A stretch of 39,455 bases of DNA from CAZNHL01 sp964572965 (GCA_964572965.1 CAZNHL010000043.1:1-39455); one strand, 5' to 3'; positions 8,620-16,540 are shown, counted from the stretch's first letter. The notes: generated by a model not told the origin, from the sequence alone. Translations and numbers: made by a program.

Positions 8620-8656
8620 AAAAGCGTCCCGTGGTAATACTGCGGGACGCTTTTTT
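8620..8656 (+). terminator. Rho-independent terminator of nagB
   Basis: A 12-bp stem (aaaagcgtcccg and its complement) with an 11-base loop and a T6 tail begins 18 bases after the nagB stop. Confidence 0.9.
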
Positions 8657-8761
8657 ATGTTACGATATCTTGTTTGGAATTATTCTAAAGATAATACTGC
8701 TTTTGAAATGAAAATCGTAAATTTACAGTACTTAATATGTTGAACTGTTAATCTGTGGATT

Positions 8762-9625
8762 ATGAAGTTATCAAAACCTTTTGTCGGGATAGTAGCTTTT
8801 TTGACTGTGTTATTGACAATGCCGCTCGGGCATGCCGTGATGATTATTATGGAGAAATCTTTTGGGCATGAACATGTGTACTCGGCAGCAATTGCGTTGG
8901 GTGTGGCAGGGGTGTTATTGTTGATTATCGGCAGCAATTACACCAATGAGAATAAAGCCACTTTTGCAGGATTGTTTGCGGGTCTGTTTATCTGGACAGG
9001 CTGGATAGAATTTGCACATGTCTATATTGCACATCGTTTTGGAGTTTCCCCTTTGCTGGAAAATGGAGAAGTGGTAACTAAACCGGAATACCTGATTATG
9101 CCGGCCTCTGTAGGTTTTCTGGCAATGTTCTTATTGTATTATTTATACAATTCTAAAACTGGCTGTACATTTTTCTCATGGGTACAACGTGTCTTAAGAA
9201 TTCCTGTGAGAATCGCTCAGGCACCAAGTAATCAAAAGAACTATGCGCTTATTACAACTATCGAGCTCATTTCCTTATTGTGGACTTTCTATCTGGTATT
9301 GCTTTTCGCTTACGACAATGAAATATTGGGAGACCGTCATCCTGTGACTTACATTATTGCATTTGGTTCATTACTATGGGCGGCTTTCCTTTTCAGGAAC
9401 CTGATTAAATTTGTGAATCTTGGGTATGCTATCCGCTATTCTATTCCTACAGTTATTATTTTCTGGAATTTTGTTGAAATTCTAGGCAGATGGGATATGC
9501 TGAATGAAATATGGATAAAGCCTTATGAGTATTGGCTGGAGGTGTTGCTGATCACTGTAGTGTTTGTAATGCTGACTATTGTTTCCCTTATTGAAAAAGG
9601 AAGACAATCGAGGTTAAAAGTATAA
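8762..9625 (+). CDS. Polytopic inner-membrane protein of unknown function
   Basis: 287 residues, mostly hydrophobic. About eight membrane segments can be placed: 8-30, 40-58, 64-86, 110-128, 163-186, 195-212, 229-245 and 260-281. Charged or aromatic motifs near membrane edges include FIWTGWIEFAHVYIAHRFG and NFVEILGRWDMLNEIW. A Cys (SKTGCTFF, near 134) lies in the loop after segment four. I do not recognise the family or any transporter signature. The ATG at 8762 puts the first membrane segment straight after a short basic N-terminus. Monocistronic, with terminators of nagB before and its own after. Confidence 0.75.
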   Translation: MKLSKPFVGIVAFLTVLLTMPLGHAVMIIMEKSFGHEHVYSAAIALGVAGVLLLIIGSNYTNENKATFAGLFAGLFIWTGWIEFAHVYIAHRFGVSPLLENGEVVTKPEYLIMPASVGFLAMFLLYYLYNSKTGCTFFSWVQRVLRIPVRIAQAPSNQKNYALITTIELISLLWTFYLVLLFAYDNEILGDRHPVTYIIAFGSLLWAAFLFRNLIKFVNLGYAIRYSIPTVIIFWNFVEILGRWDMLNEIWIKPYEYWLEVLLITVVFVMLTIVSLIEKGRQSRLKV

Positions 9626-9641
9626 AAGATATTTGTGCTAT

Positions 9642-9680
9642 AAAAAGAGCTTTCGAGGATCTACTTGAAAGCTCTTTTTT
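9642..9680 (+). terminator. Rho-independent terminator
   Basis: A 13-bp perfect stem (aaaaagagctttc with its complement), 12-base loop and T-run, 17 bases after the stop of the membrane protein gene. Confidence 0.88.
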
Positions 9681-9765
9681 TATAAGTGTAATAGAAAGGC
9701 ATTGTAACGTCTTTCAGTTCTTTCTAAATTACTATTCTTCAAAATCAGGAGGTTATTAAGAAAAT

Positions 9766-10548
9766 ATGAAAACACATCCAAACGCAGTGGTTCAATTAAT
9801 AGTTGTTATGCTATTGTTGTTTTCAACTTCAGTATATGCTCAGTCAGACATCGCTTATAAGGAAGGGGATACCGCATTGAAAGGATATTTAGTAAAGGCG
9901 AAAGCGGGTAAATCTGCTCCCGGTATTGTGATTGTTCCGGCCTGGATGGGTATTACGGAACATGAAAAAGGCAGCGCTGATAAGCTGGCAGCACTGGGCT
10001 ATAATGCTTTTGTGGCAGATATTTATGGAGAAGGAAACAAACCTGCTAATAAACAAGAAGCAGGGAAGCTGGCTGGTTACTATAAATCGCACATCGAAGA
10101 TTATCAGAGAAGAGTAAAGCTTTCAATTGATGCATTGGTAAAGCAAGGTGCAGATCCTGCACGTATTGTTGTAATGGGGTATTGTTTTGGAGGTACAGGA
10201 GCTATTGAAGCTGCCAGAGCAGGTTTTCCCGTAAAAGGTGTTGTGTCTTTCCACGGAGGTTTGTCCAAGGATACTCTAAGAAAAGACAGTGATATTGTTG
10301 CAAAGGTACTGGTGCTCCACGGTGCAGATGACCCATATGTAAAGACAGCAGAAATTCTGAGATTTCAGGATGAAATGAGAAATAGCAAGGCTGACTGGCA
10401 GATGATTTATTACGCTAATGCAGTTCATGCTTTTACAGAAGTAACTGCAGGTAGTGATAATGCTAAAGGAGCAGCTTACAATGAAGAGGCTGACAAAAGG
10501 TCATGGCAGCATTTGTTACTGTTTTTGGATGAGCTCTTCAAAAAGTAA
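9766..10548 (+). CDS. Exported dienelactone hydrolase family protein
   Basis: 260 residues with a Sec signal peptide (1-26, ending VYAQ), so it acts in the periplasm or beyond, unlike classical cytoplasmic dienelactone hydrolase. It has an alpha/beta-hydrolase fold: oxyanion region IVIVPAWMGITEHEK (54-68), nucleophile elbow GYCFGG with Cys140 (the dienelactone hydrolase-type cysteine), the acid in HGADDPY (Asp188 or Asp189) and His221 in NAVHAF. The triad is complete, so the enzyme is probably active on an ester or lactone; the substrate cannot be told from sequence. An AGGAGG sequence (9747-9752) sits 13 bases before the ATG, rather far for a ribosome binding site. It converges on the next gene with only 6 bases between stop codons. 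Confidence 0.88.
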   Translation: MKTHPNAVVQLIVVMLLLFSTSVYAQSDIAYKEGDTALKGYLVKAKAGKSAPGIVIVPAWMGITEHEKGSADKLAALGYNAFVADIYGEGNKPANKQEAGKLAGYYKSHIEDYQRRVKLSIDALVKQGADPARIVVMGYCFGGTGAIEAARAGFPVKGVVSFHGGLSKDTLRKDSDIVAKVLVLHGADDPYVKTAEILRFQDEMRNSKADWQMIYYANAVHAFTEVTAGSDNAKGAAYNEEADKRSWQHLLLFLDELFKK

Positions 10549-10554
10549 TGGTAT

Positions 10555-11775
10555 TTAGTAACCGGCATCTTCTCTAAGATTTTCAAAAGAACCTTTATTC
10601 CCCCCGGGATGTTTTTTTGTGTTTCGTAATACAAGATATTCCAGTAAAAGGGTGTTGTTATAAGCCGGACAATAATGATAAAATAAGCCCCATTTTATAG
10701 CTAACAATGGTTTTTTGTAAGAATTAGGCATGTAGGAGGGAATGTTGCCCACAAAAAATGCAAGAGTACTGGCACTACTGATTCGGCTTAGCTGTGTAGT
10801 GTCTGCAAAGATGAGATCTGGTGCAACTGCTTCCCATTTCAAAAGAGCAGATGCTAGAATAACTTTCTCAAGTGTGTCTTTTGAGTTTCTGAATTCATTC
10901 TGGGCATCGTTTATAAGTTGAGGTTTAATAGCTTCCAGTTGGTCTATTTTCTTTACGTCCATTAACCTTGCCAGGTGATAAAGAGTAATTGATGGTTTAC
11001 CGTAATATGGTGCCACCGCGAGACTGTTGTTGATGTGATCGTTTTGTCGGAGTGTGGTAACAATAAGATCAAGGCTAGCAGAATCAGCTTTAGTCCATGT
11101 GAGATTGTAGTGCTGCACAAAAGTCAGAATGTTACTTAACACGCAAATATCGAATACTACCGGGAATTTTTTGCCGAACCAAACAGAGTAGGCGGGTATT
11201 TTTTTGTAAGGTTTTCCGGTAGTTTTAATCTGCCTGTGATTACTGTTTACATAGTTCTGCATCAACGCATGTACTTGCGCAGCTACCGAATCAGAAATGT
11301 TTAATGCCATTAAAGACATGACCGTATCGTCCAGGTCATCAGGTAAGGTGACTGATCTGCGGATTTTAGGAATCCACCATGTGTATGGAAAAGCATAGGT
11401 AGAGTCGGTACGCCAGAAATTGTATGTCTCCCGCCCTTTTTTATTCTTAAATAGACTGTACAACGGTTTTGAAGAGCAATTGATGCTGTCAATCAATATT
11501 TGCTGACGGGAGTTGAGCTTAGGGTATATATCAGTCAGTGTATAATTGATGAGGCCGTTGAAGAATATATTGTTATCTCTTCTCTTTGAGCTGAAAACCT
11601 GATTTGGGGAGATGTAAGAAGGAAAAATAGCTTTTAAAAAGAACGGATCAGACATTGTTTGTTCTGTAGCGATTCTTTGTAAAAGGTAATCAATCATAAA
11701 AGTATCCTTCTGCGCATTTGCAAAAAGAGCTGTTAATATAAAAGCAGACGTAAGTATCAGGCGCCTTAAAACCAT
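10555..11775 (-). CDS. Exported protein of unknown function, possible alpha/alpha-toroid fold
   Basis: 406 residues from the ATG at 11775, which begins a signal peptide (about 1-21, ending ALFANAQ). The frame stays open to 11820, but the added codons come from the 198-bp repeat and hide the signal peptide, so I reject that start. One motif stands out: YNFWRTDSTYAFPYTWWIPKI followed by LPDDLDDTVMSLMAL (about 115-155). This DDxDDT-plus-aromatic pattern is reminiscent of alpha/alpha-barrel proteins of the squalene-cyclase/prenyltransferase type, and regular helical repeats follow. I could not name a family and no function is claimed. It converges on the hydrolase gene with almost no spacer. Confidence 0.7.
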   Translation of the reverse strand: MVLRRLILTSAFILTALFANAQKDTFMIDYLLQRIATEQTMSDPFFLKAIFPSYISPNQVFSSKRRDNNIFFNGLINYTLTDIYPKLNSRQQILIDSINCSSKPLYSLFKNKKGRETYNFWRTDSTYAFPYTWWIPKIRRSVTLPDDLDDTVMSLMALNISDSVAAQVHALMQNYVNSNHRQIKTTGKPYKKIPAYSVWFGKKFPVVFDICVLSNILTFVQHYNLTWTKADSASLDLIVTTLRQNDHINNSLAVAPYYGKPSITLYHLARLMDVKKIDQLEAIKPQLINDAQNEFRNSKDTLEKVILASALLKWEAVAPDLIFADTTQLSRISSASTLAFFVGNIPSYMPNSYKKPLLAIKWGLFYHYCPAYNNTLLLEYLVLRNTKKHPGGNKGSFENLREDAGY

Positions 11776-11805
11776 ATTCCAAATTAAGTGAATATATTTC
11801 AAATT

Positions 11806-12003
11806 GAGTATCCGTTTCAAAGCACCTTACCTGATCCGCTGAAACGGAGATTCTGAAGTTTGCCCATTAATTTAGCTGATAGCACAGATTTTACTGATTT
11901 TAAATTTTCAGGATTTTTCAGAATCGGAGTTTTAAATCCTAATCTGCGAAATTCTGCGTTATCAGTGGGAAAAATATAGCAAGGTTCATAGAAGCGGATA
12001 GTC
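11806..12003 (-). repeat. 198-bp terminal-inverted-repeat element, copy 2 (inverted)
   Basis: Reverse-complement relative of 6840-7037, the same length, with ends gagtatccgttt and aagcggatagtc. The 62-codon minus-strand frame within it starts with the same MTIRF as the frame in copy 1, showing common descent of DNA rather than a conserved protein. It occupies most of the 330-base gap between the exported protein gene and the iron-permease-family gene. The stretch 12004-12105 beyond it shows no recognisable feature. Confidence 0.8.
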
Positions 12004-12105
12004 ATTTATTTCAAAATCAATTCTTAGAAGATTTGCCTTGCGTACTAGTTGGAATTTTTGGAGATTGAAGAGGCTGAGTAAAGCCTTCTTAAATAATTCT
12101 TTTCC

Positions 12106-12627
12106 ATGAAAAAAGTAAATCTTCTGTTTGAAAAATTTGCAGGTGTTATTACTGAGTATAGTGGGTCTTCTTATGCATTTATAGCGGCTTTTTTGGTCGT
12201 TTTTGTATGGGCTGTAACCGGACCTGTATTTAACTTTTCGGAAACCTGGCAGCTGGTTATTAATACAGGAACAACCATTATTACTTTTTTGATGGTGTTT
12301 CTGATTCAGAAGTCACAAAATAAAGAATCGAGGGCGTTGCATATTAAATTGAATGAATTGGTTGCATCACATATTGATGCCAGTAATACAATAATCAGCG
12401 TAGAAGAACTTAGTGAAGATGAAATGAAAGTGCTTACTAAGTTTTATCGTAAGCTGTCTCTGCTTTCAAAAAAAGAACATGATTTAAGGATCTCGCATTC
12501 AATAAGAGAAGCCGAATTGAACCATGAAGAAAAAAAGAAAAGCAGAGGAGGGGTGAAAAAACTTAAGCCTAAGAAAAAGATTGGTGTGATTAAATCTGAA
12601 GTGAAAAAAAGAAGTAAAAGAGTATAA
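12106..12627 (+). CDS. Low-affinity iron permease family protein
   Basis: 173 residues. Two membrane segments (about 22-42 and 48-69) contain the family signature WAVTGPVFNFSETWQLVINTG followed by TTIITFLMVFLIQKSQNKESRALHIKLNEL. This matches the Iron_permease family (PF04120), named for fungal low-affinity iron transporter Fet4; the short two-helix bacterial members have no demonstrated transport activity, so the name should be read as a family label. The C-terminus (about 128-173) is a very lysine-rich tail (EEKKKSRGGVKKLKPKKK) that may contact phosphate groups of lipid or nucleic acid. The SRPBCC gene follows after 30 bases and may be co-transcribed. Confidence 0.85.
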   Translation: MKKVNLLFEKFAGVITEYSGSSYAFIAAFLVVFVWAVTGPVFNFSETWQLVINTGTTIITFLMVFLIQKSQNKESRALHIKLNELVASHIDASNTIISVEELSEDEMKVLTKFYRKLSLLSKKEHDLRISHSIREAELNHEEKKKSRGGVKKLKPKKKIGVIKSEVKKRSKRV

Positions 12628-12657
12628 ACTAAAATTTGGGTCTTTAAAAGAGTTCGG

Positions 12658-13050
12658 ATGGAAGAATTTATGTTAACAGCAACGTTCCCGGTAAAGCCCC
12701 AGCGTATCTATGATGCCTGGCTTGATACTCATCAACATACTGCTATGACAGGTGCAGAGGCAGAAGTTTCTGAAGAGGTCGGTGGTTCATTTACAGCATG
12801 GGATGGTTATATAAGTGGTACAAATCTGGAACTTGATCCGGTGAAGTATATAAGGCAAAGCTGGCGTACAACTGAATTTGAAGAATCAGATCCTGACTCT
12901 TTTGTGGAATTACATTTTGAACAGATAAAAGGTGGTACAAAAGTCAGTTTATATCATTCAAATATTCCGCAAGGCCAATCTGATTATAAGCAAGGCTGGA
13001 AAGAGTTCTACTTTCAACCAATGCAGGCGTTTTTTTCTAAGAATCTATAA
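12658..13050 (+). CDS. SRPBCC (AHSA1-like) domain protein
   Basis: 130 residues forming a single START/Bet v1-type domain: MLTATFPVKPQRIYDAWLDTHQHTAMTGAEAEV at the start, then VGGSFTAWDGYISGTNLEL, a conserved YIRQSWR strand, a HFEQIKGGTKVSLYHSNIP strand pair and the final helix QGWKEFYFQPMQAFF. This layout is typical of the Activator of Hsp90 ATPase homologue 1 family (PF08327). Members bind hydrophobic ligands, but no ligand or partner is suggested here. The ATG at 12658 fits the family start. Its place 30 bases after the iron-permease-family gene suggests one transcript. Confidence 0.85.
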   Translation: MEEFMLTATFPVKPQRIYDAWLDTHQHTAMTGAEAEVSEEVGGSFTAWDGYISGTNLELDPVKYIRQSWRTTEFEESDPDSFVELHFEQIKGGTKVSLYHSNIPQGQSDYKQGWKEFYFQPMQAFFSKNL

Positions 13051-13196
13051 CTTTGGTGATCGGCTGATATGATCTTGCGTTTAATTTGGTATGGAAACTG
13101 TCGGAAGTTTTAAACCAACTTTACTTAAGGTCGTTTCCTATACCATTGTAGCATTGTTGTAAACTATGAAATGTTCCACTCATAAATATTACAACT

Positions 13197-13376
13197 ATGG
13201 CAAAGTATTCAAAAGCAGCGCAAGCAAAAGTGCAGAAAGCAATGCATGAAATGAAAGAAGGTACACTCAAAAGCAGTAGTGGCCAGAAAGTGACAAACCC
13301 GAAACAGGCCATTGCTATTGGTCTTTCAGAGGCACGGGAAAAAGGAATGAAGGTTCCGAAGAAAAAAAATAATTAA
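13197..13376 (+). CDS. Small basic DUF6496-like protein
   Basis: A 59-codon gene, MAKYSKAAQAKVQKAMHEMK at the start, then EGTLKSSSGQKVTNPKQAIAIGLSEAREKGMKVP and a KKKNN end. It matches my recollection of DUF6496, a family of short lysine-rich bacterial proteins with the conserved core GxxVTxxKQAIAIGLSEAR. The middle of that core resembles the KQAIAIGLS stretch of small proteins thought to bind nucleic acid or act in stress, but the function is unknown. A terminator follows 11 bases after the stop, supporting a real gene. Confidence 0.85.
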   Translation: MAKYSKAAQAKVQKAMHEMKEGTLKSSSGQKVTNPKQAIAIGLSEAREKGMKVPKKKNN

Positions 13377-13387
13377 TTACATATGTT

Positions 13388-13426
13388 AAAGAGAAGTCTG
13401 GATAAGTTTTCTGGCTTCTCTTTTTT
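13388..13426 (+). terminator. Rho-independent terminator of the DUF6496 gene
   Basis: A 9-bp stem (aaagagaag and cttctcttt) around an 18-base loop, ending in a T-run. Confidence 0.75.
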
Positions 13427-13443
13427 ATAGTATAGTTTTTATG

Positions 13444-13504
13444 ACCGGAAACAAATCTGTACATCTCCATTGTGAGCTTTTAAAGCTGTTTTTTGTTTTC
13501 CGGT
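13444..13504. other. Structured intergenic hairpin of unknown role
   Basis: accggaaacaaa at 13444-13455 pairs with tttgttttccggt at 13492-13504 with one bulged base, enclosing a second small dyad (agctttt/aaagct). The sequence lies between the DUF6496 terminator and the next hairpin, with no coding frame. It could be part of a small structured RNA or a second terminator. Confidence 0.4.
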
Positions 13505-13583
13505 TTTGACTCAGGAATCTGTTTGTCAGAATTCAGTCTGCATTGGTTATGAAAGGTATCTTTATCAACCTTTGATGATTTTT

Positions 13584-13617
13584 AAACCGGACATAGAAAT
13601 TTCTGTGTCCGGTTTTG
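13584..13617 (+). terminator. Terminator-like long hairpin
   Basis: A 16-bp stem (aaaccggacatagaaa against tttctgtgtccggttt, one G-T pair) with no spare loop bases, followed by T-rich sequence. No annotated gene lies just upstream on this strand, so it may end an unannotated transcript from 13430-13580. Apart from these hairpins the stretch 13377-13676 shows no gene. Confidence 0.6.
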
Positions 13618-13646
13618 TTTTTATACACCGAATAAAGGTAACTTTG
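13614..13646 (+). promoter_or_regulatory. Bacteroidota-type promoter for the DUF4494 gene
   Basis: TTTG at 13614-13617 and TAACTTTG at 13639-13646, 21 bases apart, fit the TTTG-N19-21-TAnnTTTG consensus. The start codon is 31 bases downstream. The -33 box overlaps the preceding hairpin. Confidence 0.65.
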
Positions 13647-13676
13647 ATTAGTCGGTAAATCATAAAATATAAAAAA

Positions 13677-14147
13677 ATGGCAACTTGGTTCGAGTGTAAG
13701 TTCAAATACAATCAGGAAGATCAGAATGGAGGGTTTAAGAGTGTAAGCGAAACGTATTTGATCGATGCGGTAAGTTTTACTGAAGCAGAAACCAGAGTGT
13801 ATCAGGAAGTTGGCTCAAATTACAGAGATTTTCAGTTAGTGAAAGTGGGTAAATACCGTATGACTGAACTTGTCTTCAATGAAGAAGGGGTTAAATGGTA
13901 TAAATGTAAAGTTGCTGTAATTACCCTGGATGAAAAATCAGGAAAAGAGAAGAAATCAAGCCAGATTATTCTTGTAAGTGGGAGCGACGTGAAGGAAGCT
14001 TATGATACTGTTGAAGATTTGTTCGGCGACTCTACTTCTGATTATGAAATCACAGATATCGGTAAAACGAATATTGTAGAAATACTGCCATACTTTGAAG
14101 AAAGAGTAACTGAAGGCAAAGAAGTCGAAGCTTCGGAAGAAGTTTAA
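13677..14147 (+). CDS. DUF4494 domain-containing protein
   Basis: 156 residues, cytoplasmic, no signal peptide. It matches the Bacteroidota family DUF4494: an opening WFECKFKYNQEDQNG, then SETYLIDAVSFTEAETRVYQEV, then KWYKCKVAVITLDEKSGKEKKSSQIILVSGSDVKEAYDTVE. The two halves resemble each other (a W-[FY]-[EK]-CK strand and a TEAE / VKEAYD helix in each), pointing to an internal duplication of one alpha/beta module. The C-terminus is acidic. No biochemical role is known for the family. It has its own promoter and terminator. Confidence 0.9.
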   Translation: MATWFECKFKYNQEDQNGGFKSVSETYLIDAVSFTEAETRVYQEVGSNYRDFQLVKVGKYRMTELVFNEEGVKWYKCKVAVITLDEKSGKEKKSSQIILVSGSDVKEAYDTVEDLFGDSTSDYEITDIGKTNIVEILPYFEERVTEGKEVEASEEV

Positions 14148-14166
14148 TGCAGGATTTGTTATAAAG

Positions 14167-14203
14167 AAAAAAGGGCGAAAAGAAATTCTTTCCGCCCTTT
14201 TTC
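14167..14203. terminator. Bidirectional terminator between DUF4494 and the MFS gene
   Basis: A stem of about 16 bp with one mismatch (aaaagggcg... against ...ccgcccttt) and A-rich and T-rich flanks on either side, placed between two convergent stop codons. Confidence 0.8.
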
Positions 14204-14216
14204 CTTTTATGGTTTT

Positions 14217-15449
14217 TTATAAGTCGAGCTTTCGCAGGTCTTTGGCTCTCCATGCGGTTATGCCAACTACTCCGAGTGTCATAAAGCCGCCGAAAACCAC
14301 AGATGTGACGACTCCAAACATCTTAGCAGTAGCTCCGGATTCAAATGAACCTATTTCGTTGGAAGATCCGATGAAAATGCTGTTCACAGAAGAAACCCGG
14401 CCTTTCATGTTTTCGGGAGTTCTGGTTTGAATAAGTGTCTGACGAACAACCACACTTATAGCATCAAAAGCACCGCTTAGAACAAGTAAACCAAGAGAAA
14501 CGGCAAAAGAAGTCGATAGTCCAAAGAAGATCATTGAAACTCCGAACCCACCTACGCATAGCAGCATTTTAGCGCCAGCCTGTTTCCTGATTGGGTTGTG
14601 CGCGAGGAATAAGGCCATACATACTGATCCCATGGCAGGAGCGGCCCTTAAAAAGCCTAAACCAATCGGGCCGGCTTCAAGCATTTTTGCAAATATGGGG
14701 AGCAGGCCAATGGCTCCTCCAAAAAGAACAGCAAACATATCTAATGCTAAAGCACTTAAAATTACCTGATTCCCAAAAATAAACTTGATACCTACAGAAA
14801 GGCTATCCCAGATATTTTGCTGTTCTGTTTTTTCAGGGATTGCTTTTTTGACAATCTGAGAAATAAAAGCCAGTGCACATAACATCAGTATCACGTTGCA
14901 GAAGTAAGTGATTTTGATACCACAAAACCCATAAATTAAACCTCCTAAGGCGGGGCCTGCAACAGCAGAAGCCTGCCAGATACTGCTGTTCCAGGAAACG
15001 GCATTGGCATAATAACTTTTGTCGGGTAGTGTTTGCGGCATTAAGGCAAACTGGGCAGGTCCCAGAAAACCCCGGGCCAGACCGCTGATAAATATAATGG
15101 CATAAATAGGGAAAATGCCAATGATATCCAGCGCTTTGGAAATGTCCAGTGTAAGTGCAAATAAACCGATAGAACAAAGTACAAGAATACTTAAGACGAT
15201 TTGTATGATGGTTTTTCTGTCAAAATTGTCGGCTATATGCCCGGCAAAGAGAGAAACACTTATGGAAGGAATAGCTTCTGCAAGACCAATTAAGCCTAGT
15301 GAAAGCGGGTCTTGAGTGATGGAATAAATCTGCCAGCCAACAATGACACCCTGAATTTGGAGGGCTATTGTGAAGCACATTTTGCCAAAAGTAAATAAAC
15401 GGAATTCTTTGACTTTGAGAGCCGCGTATGGGTCGGAGAGGTGATCCAA
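14217..15449 (-). CDS. MFS transporter, EntS/MFS_3-like exporter
   Basis: 410 residues with about twelve membrane segments. The conserved N-terminal DPYAALKVKEFRLFTFGK, the motif-A loop GHIADNFDRKTIIQ (about 69-82) and RGFLGPAQFALMPQTLP place it in the MFS_3 (PF05977) group, which includes the enterobactin exporter EntS and many uncharacterised efflux proteins. The start is a TTG at 15449: the DPYAAL motif, conserved in the family, lies upstream of the first in-frame ATG (codon 24), so the ATG cannot be the start. The substrate is unknown; no siderophore biosynthesis or regulator gene lies nearby. It is convergent with DUF4494 and divergent from sucD. Confidence 0.9.
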   Translation of the reverse strand: MDHLSDPYAALKVKEFRLFTFGKMCFTIALQIQGVIVGWQIYSITQDPLSLGLIGLAEAIPSISVSLFAGHIADNFDRKTIIQIVLSILVLCSIGLFALTLDISKALDIIGIFPIYAIIFISGLARGFLGPAQFALMPQTLPDKSYYANAVSWNSSIWQASAVAGPALGGLIYGFCGIKITYFCNVILMLCALAFISQIVKKAIPEKTEQQNIWDSLSVGIKFIFGNQVILSALALDMFAVLFGGAIGLLPIFAKMLEAGPIGLGFLRAAPAMGSVCMALFLAHNPIRKQAGAKMLLCVGGFGVSMIFFGLSTSFAVSLGLLVLSGAFDAISVVVRQTLIQTRTPENMKGRVSSVNSIFIGSSNEIGSFESGATAKMFGVVTSVVFGGFMTLGVVGITAWRAKDLRKLDL

Positions 15450-15480
15450 TGTTTTTTTTATAAAAGTACAATAATTTATA

Positions 15481-15564
15481 GAGATGTTAGATTTGAGATA
15501 TTAGAATTTAGAAAAGGGATGTTTAAATCTTATCTAATGTCTCTTGTCTCAAATCTAATGTCTC
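15481..15564. repeat. Imperfect inverted repeat upstream of sucD
   Basis: gagatgttagatttgaga at 15481-15498 is mirrored by tctcaaatctaatgtctc at 15547-15564 (16 of 18 pairs). The 11-base word tctaatgtctc also occurs twice directly (15533-15543, 15554-15564). Such low-complexity 'agatttgagatatgaga' dyads are commonly scattered in Bacteroidota intergenic regions. It sits between the divergent MFS and sucD start regions, just upstream of the sucD promoter. Confidence 0.7.
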
Positions 15565-15591
15565 ATTAAAAAACTTTAATTGGATATAAAA

Positions 15592-15622
15592 TTTGTACAA
15601 GGAGGAAAATCATTTATTTTTG
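15592..15622 (+). promoter_or_regulatory. Bacteroidota-type promoter for sucD
   Basis: TTTG at 15592-15595, 19 bases, then TATTTTTG at 15615-15622: an exact fit to the TTTG-N19-TAnnTTTG consensus of Bacteroidota primary-sigma promoters. The sucD ATG is 28 bases downstream. Confidence 0.75.
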
Positions 15623-15649
15623 TGCATTCTATTTTTAAAGAAGGAAAAT

Positions 15650-16522
15650 ATGAGTGTTCTAGTAAATAAGAATTCAAAGATAATTGTACAGGGCTTTACA
15701 GGTTCTGAAGGTACGTTCCATGCTCAGCAAATGATTGAGTACGGTTCTAATGTAGTTGGTGGTGTTACTCCCGGTAAAGGTGGTTCAGTTCATTTGGACA
15801 GACCTGTATTCAATACTGTAGCTGAAGCTGTTGAAAAAGCTGGTGCCGATACATCTATCATCTTCGTACCTGCAGCATTCGCAGCAGATGCGGTTTTAGA
15901 AGCTGCTGAAGCCGGTATCAAAGTGATTATTTGTATCACTGAAGGTATTCCTACTCAGGATATGATTGCAGCGAAGAAATTTGCTAAACAAAGAGGTGCT
16001 ACATTGATCGGCCCTAACTGCCCTGGTGTTATTACTGCAGGTGAGTGTAAAGTTGGTATTATGCCTGGCTTTATTTTCAAACAAGGTAACATTGGTATCG
16101 TGTCTAAATCTGGTACATTAACTTACGAAGCGGCAGACCAAGTGGCTAAAGCTGGTTTAGGTATTACTACAGCTATCGGTATCGGTGGTGATCCTATTAT
16201 TGGTACAACTACTAAAGAAGCAGTTGAATTGTTGATGAACGATCCTGAAACTGAAGGTATCATCATGATTGGTGAAATTGGTGGTGGTATGGAAGCTGAA
16301 GCTGCACGTTGGATTAAAGCAAATGGTACTAAGCCGGTAGTAGGCTTTATTGCTGGTCAGACTGCTCCTAAAGGACGTCGTATGGGCCATGCAGGTGCTA
16401 TTGTTGGTGGCGCTGATGATACAGCTGCTGCTAAAATGAAAATCATGCGTGAGTGTGGTATTCATGTAGTTGAGTCTCCTGCTGATTTGGGTGAAACAAT
16501 GGTGAAAGCTTTGAAGAAGTAA
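15650..16522 (+). CDS. sucD: Succinate-CoA ligase subunit alpha
   Basis: Alpha subunit of the TCA-cycle enzyme that converts succinyl-CoA to succinate with formation of ATP or GTP; it carries the CoA site and the phosphorylated histidine. The protein has 290 residues from the ATG at 15650, preceded by AAGGAAA, matching the roughly 289 of E. coli; the longer frame would read through the promoter. Visible motifs are the CoA-binding GFTGSEGTFHAQQMIEYG (15-32) and GGVTPGKGG (37-45), GPNCPGVI (121-128) and the active-site GHAGAIVGG with phospho-His247. The beta subunit gene sucC is not adjacent, so the two subunits are encoded separately. A strong terminator follows. Confidence 0.97.
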   Translation: MSVLVNKNSKIIVQGFTGSEGTFHAQQMIEYGSNVVGGVTPGKGGSVHLDRPVFNTVAEAVEKAGADTSIIFVPAAFAADAVLEAAEAGIKVIICITEGIPTQDMIAAKKFAKQRGATLIGPNCPGVITAGECKVGIMPGFIFKQGNIGIVSKSGTLTYEAADQVAKAGLGITTAIGIGGDPIIGTTTKEAVELLMNDPETEGIIMIGEIGGGMEAEAARWIKANGTKPVVGFIAGQTAPKGRRMGHAGAIVGGADDTAAAKMKIMRECGIHVVESPADLGETMVKALKK

Positions 16523-16540
16523 ATCTTTAAATAATATTTT

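Noticed and set aside
6842..12005. Two short minus-strand frames (6842-7039 and 11817-12005) both starting MTIRF
   Set aside because: They lie wholly within the two 198-bp repeat copies and diverge after a few residues with frame-changing indels; their similarity comes from shared DNA, not from a conserved protein.
15593..15649. Longer sucD start upstream
   Set aside because: It would place the start before or within the consensus promoter; homology and a ribosome binding site support the ATG at 15650.
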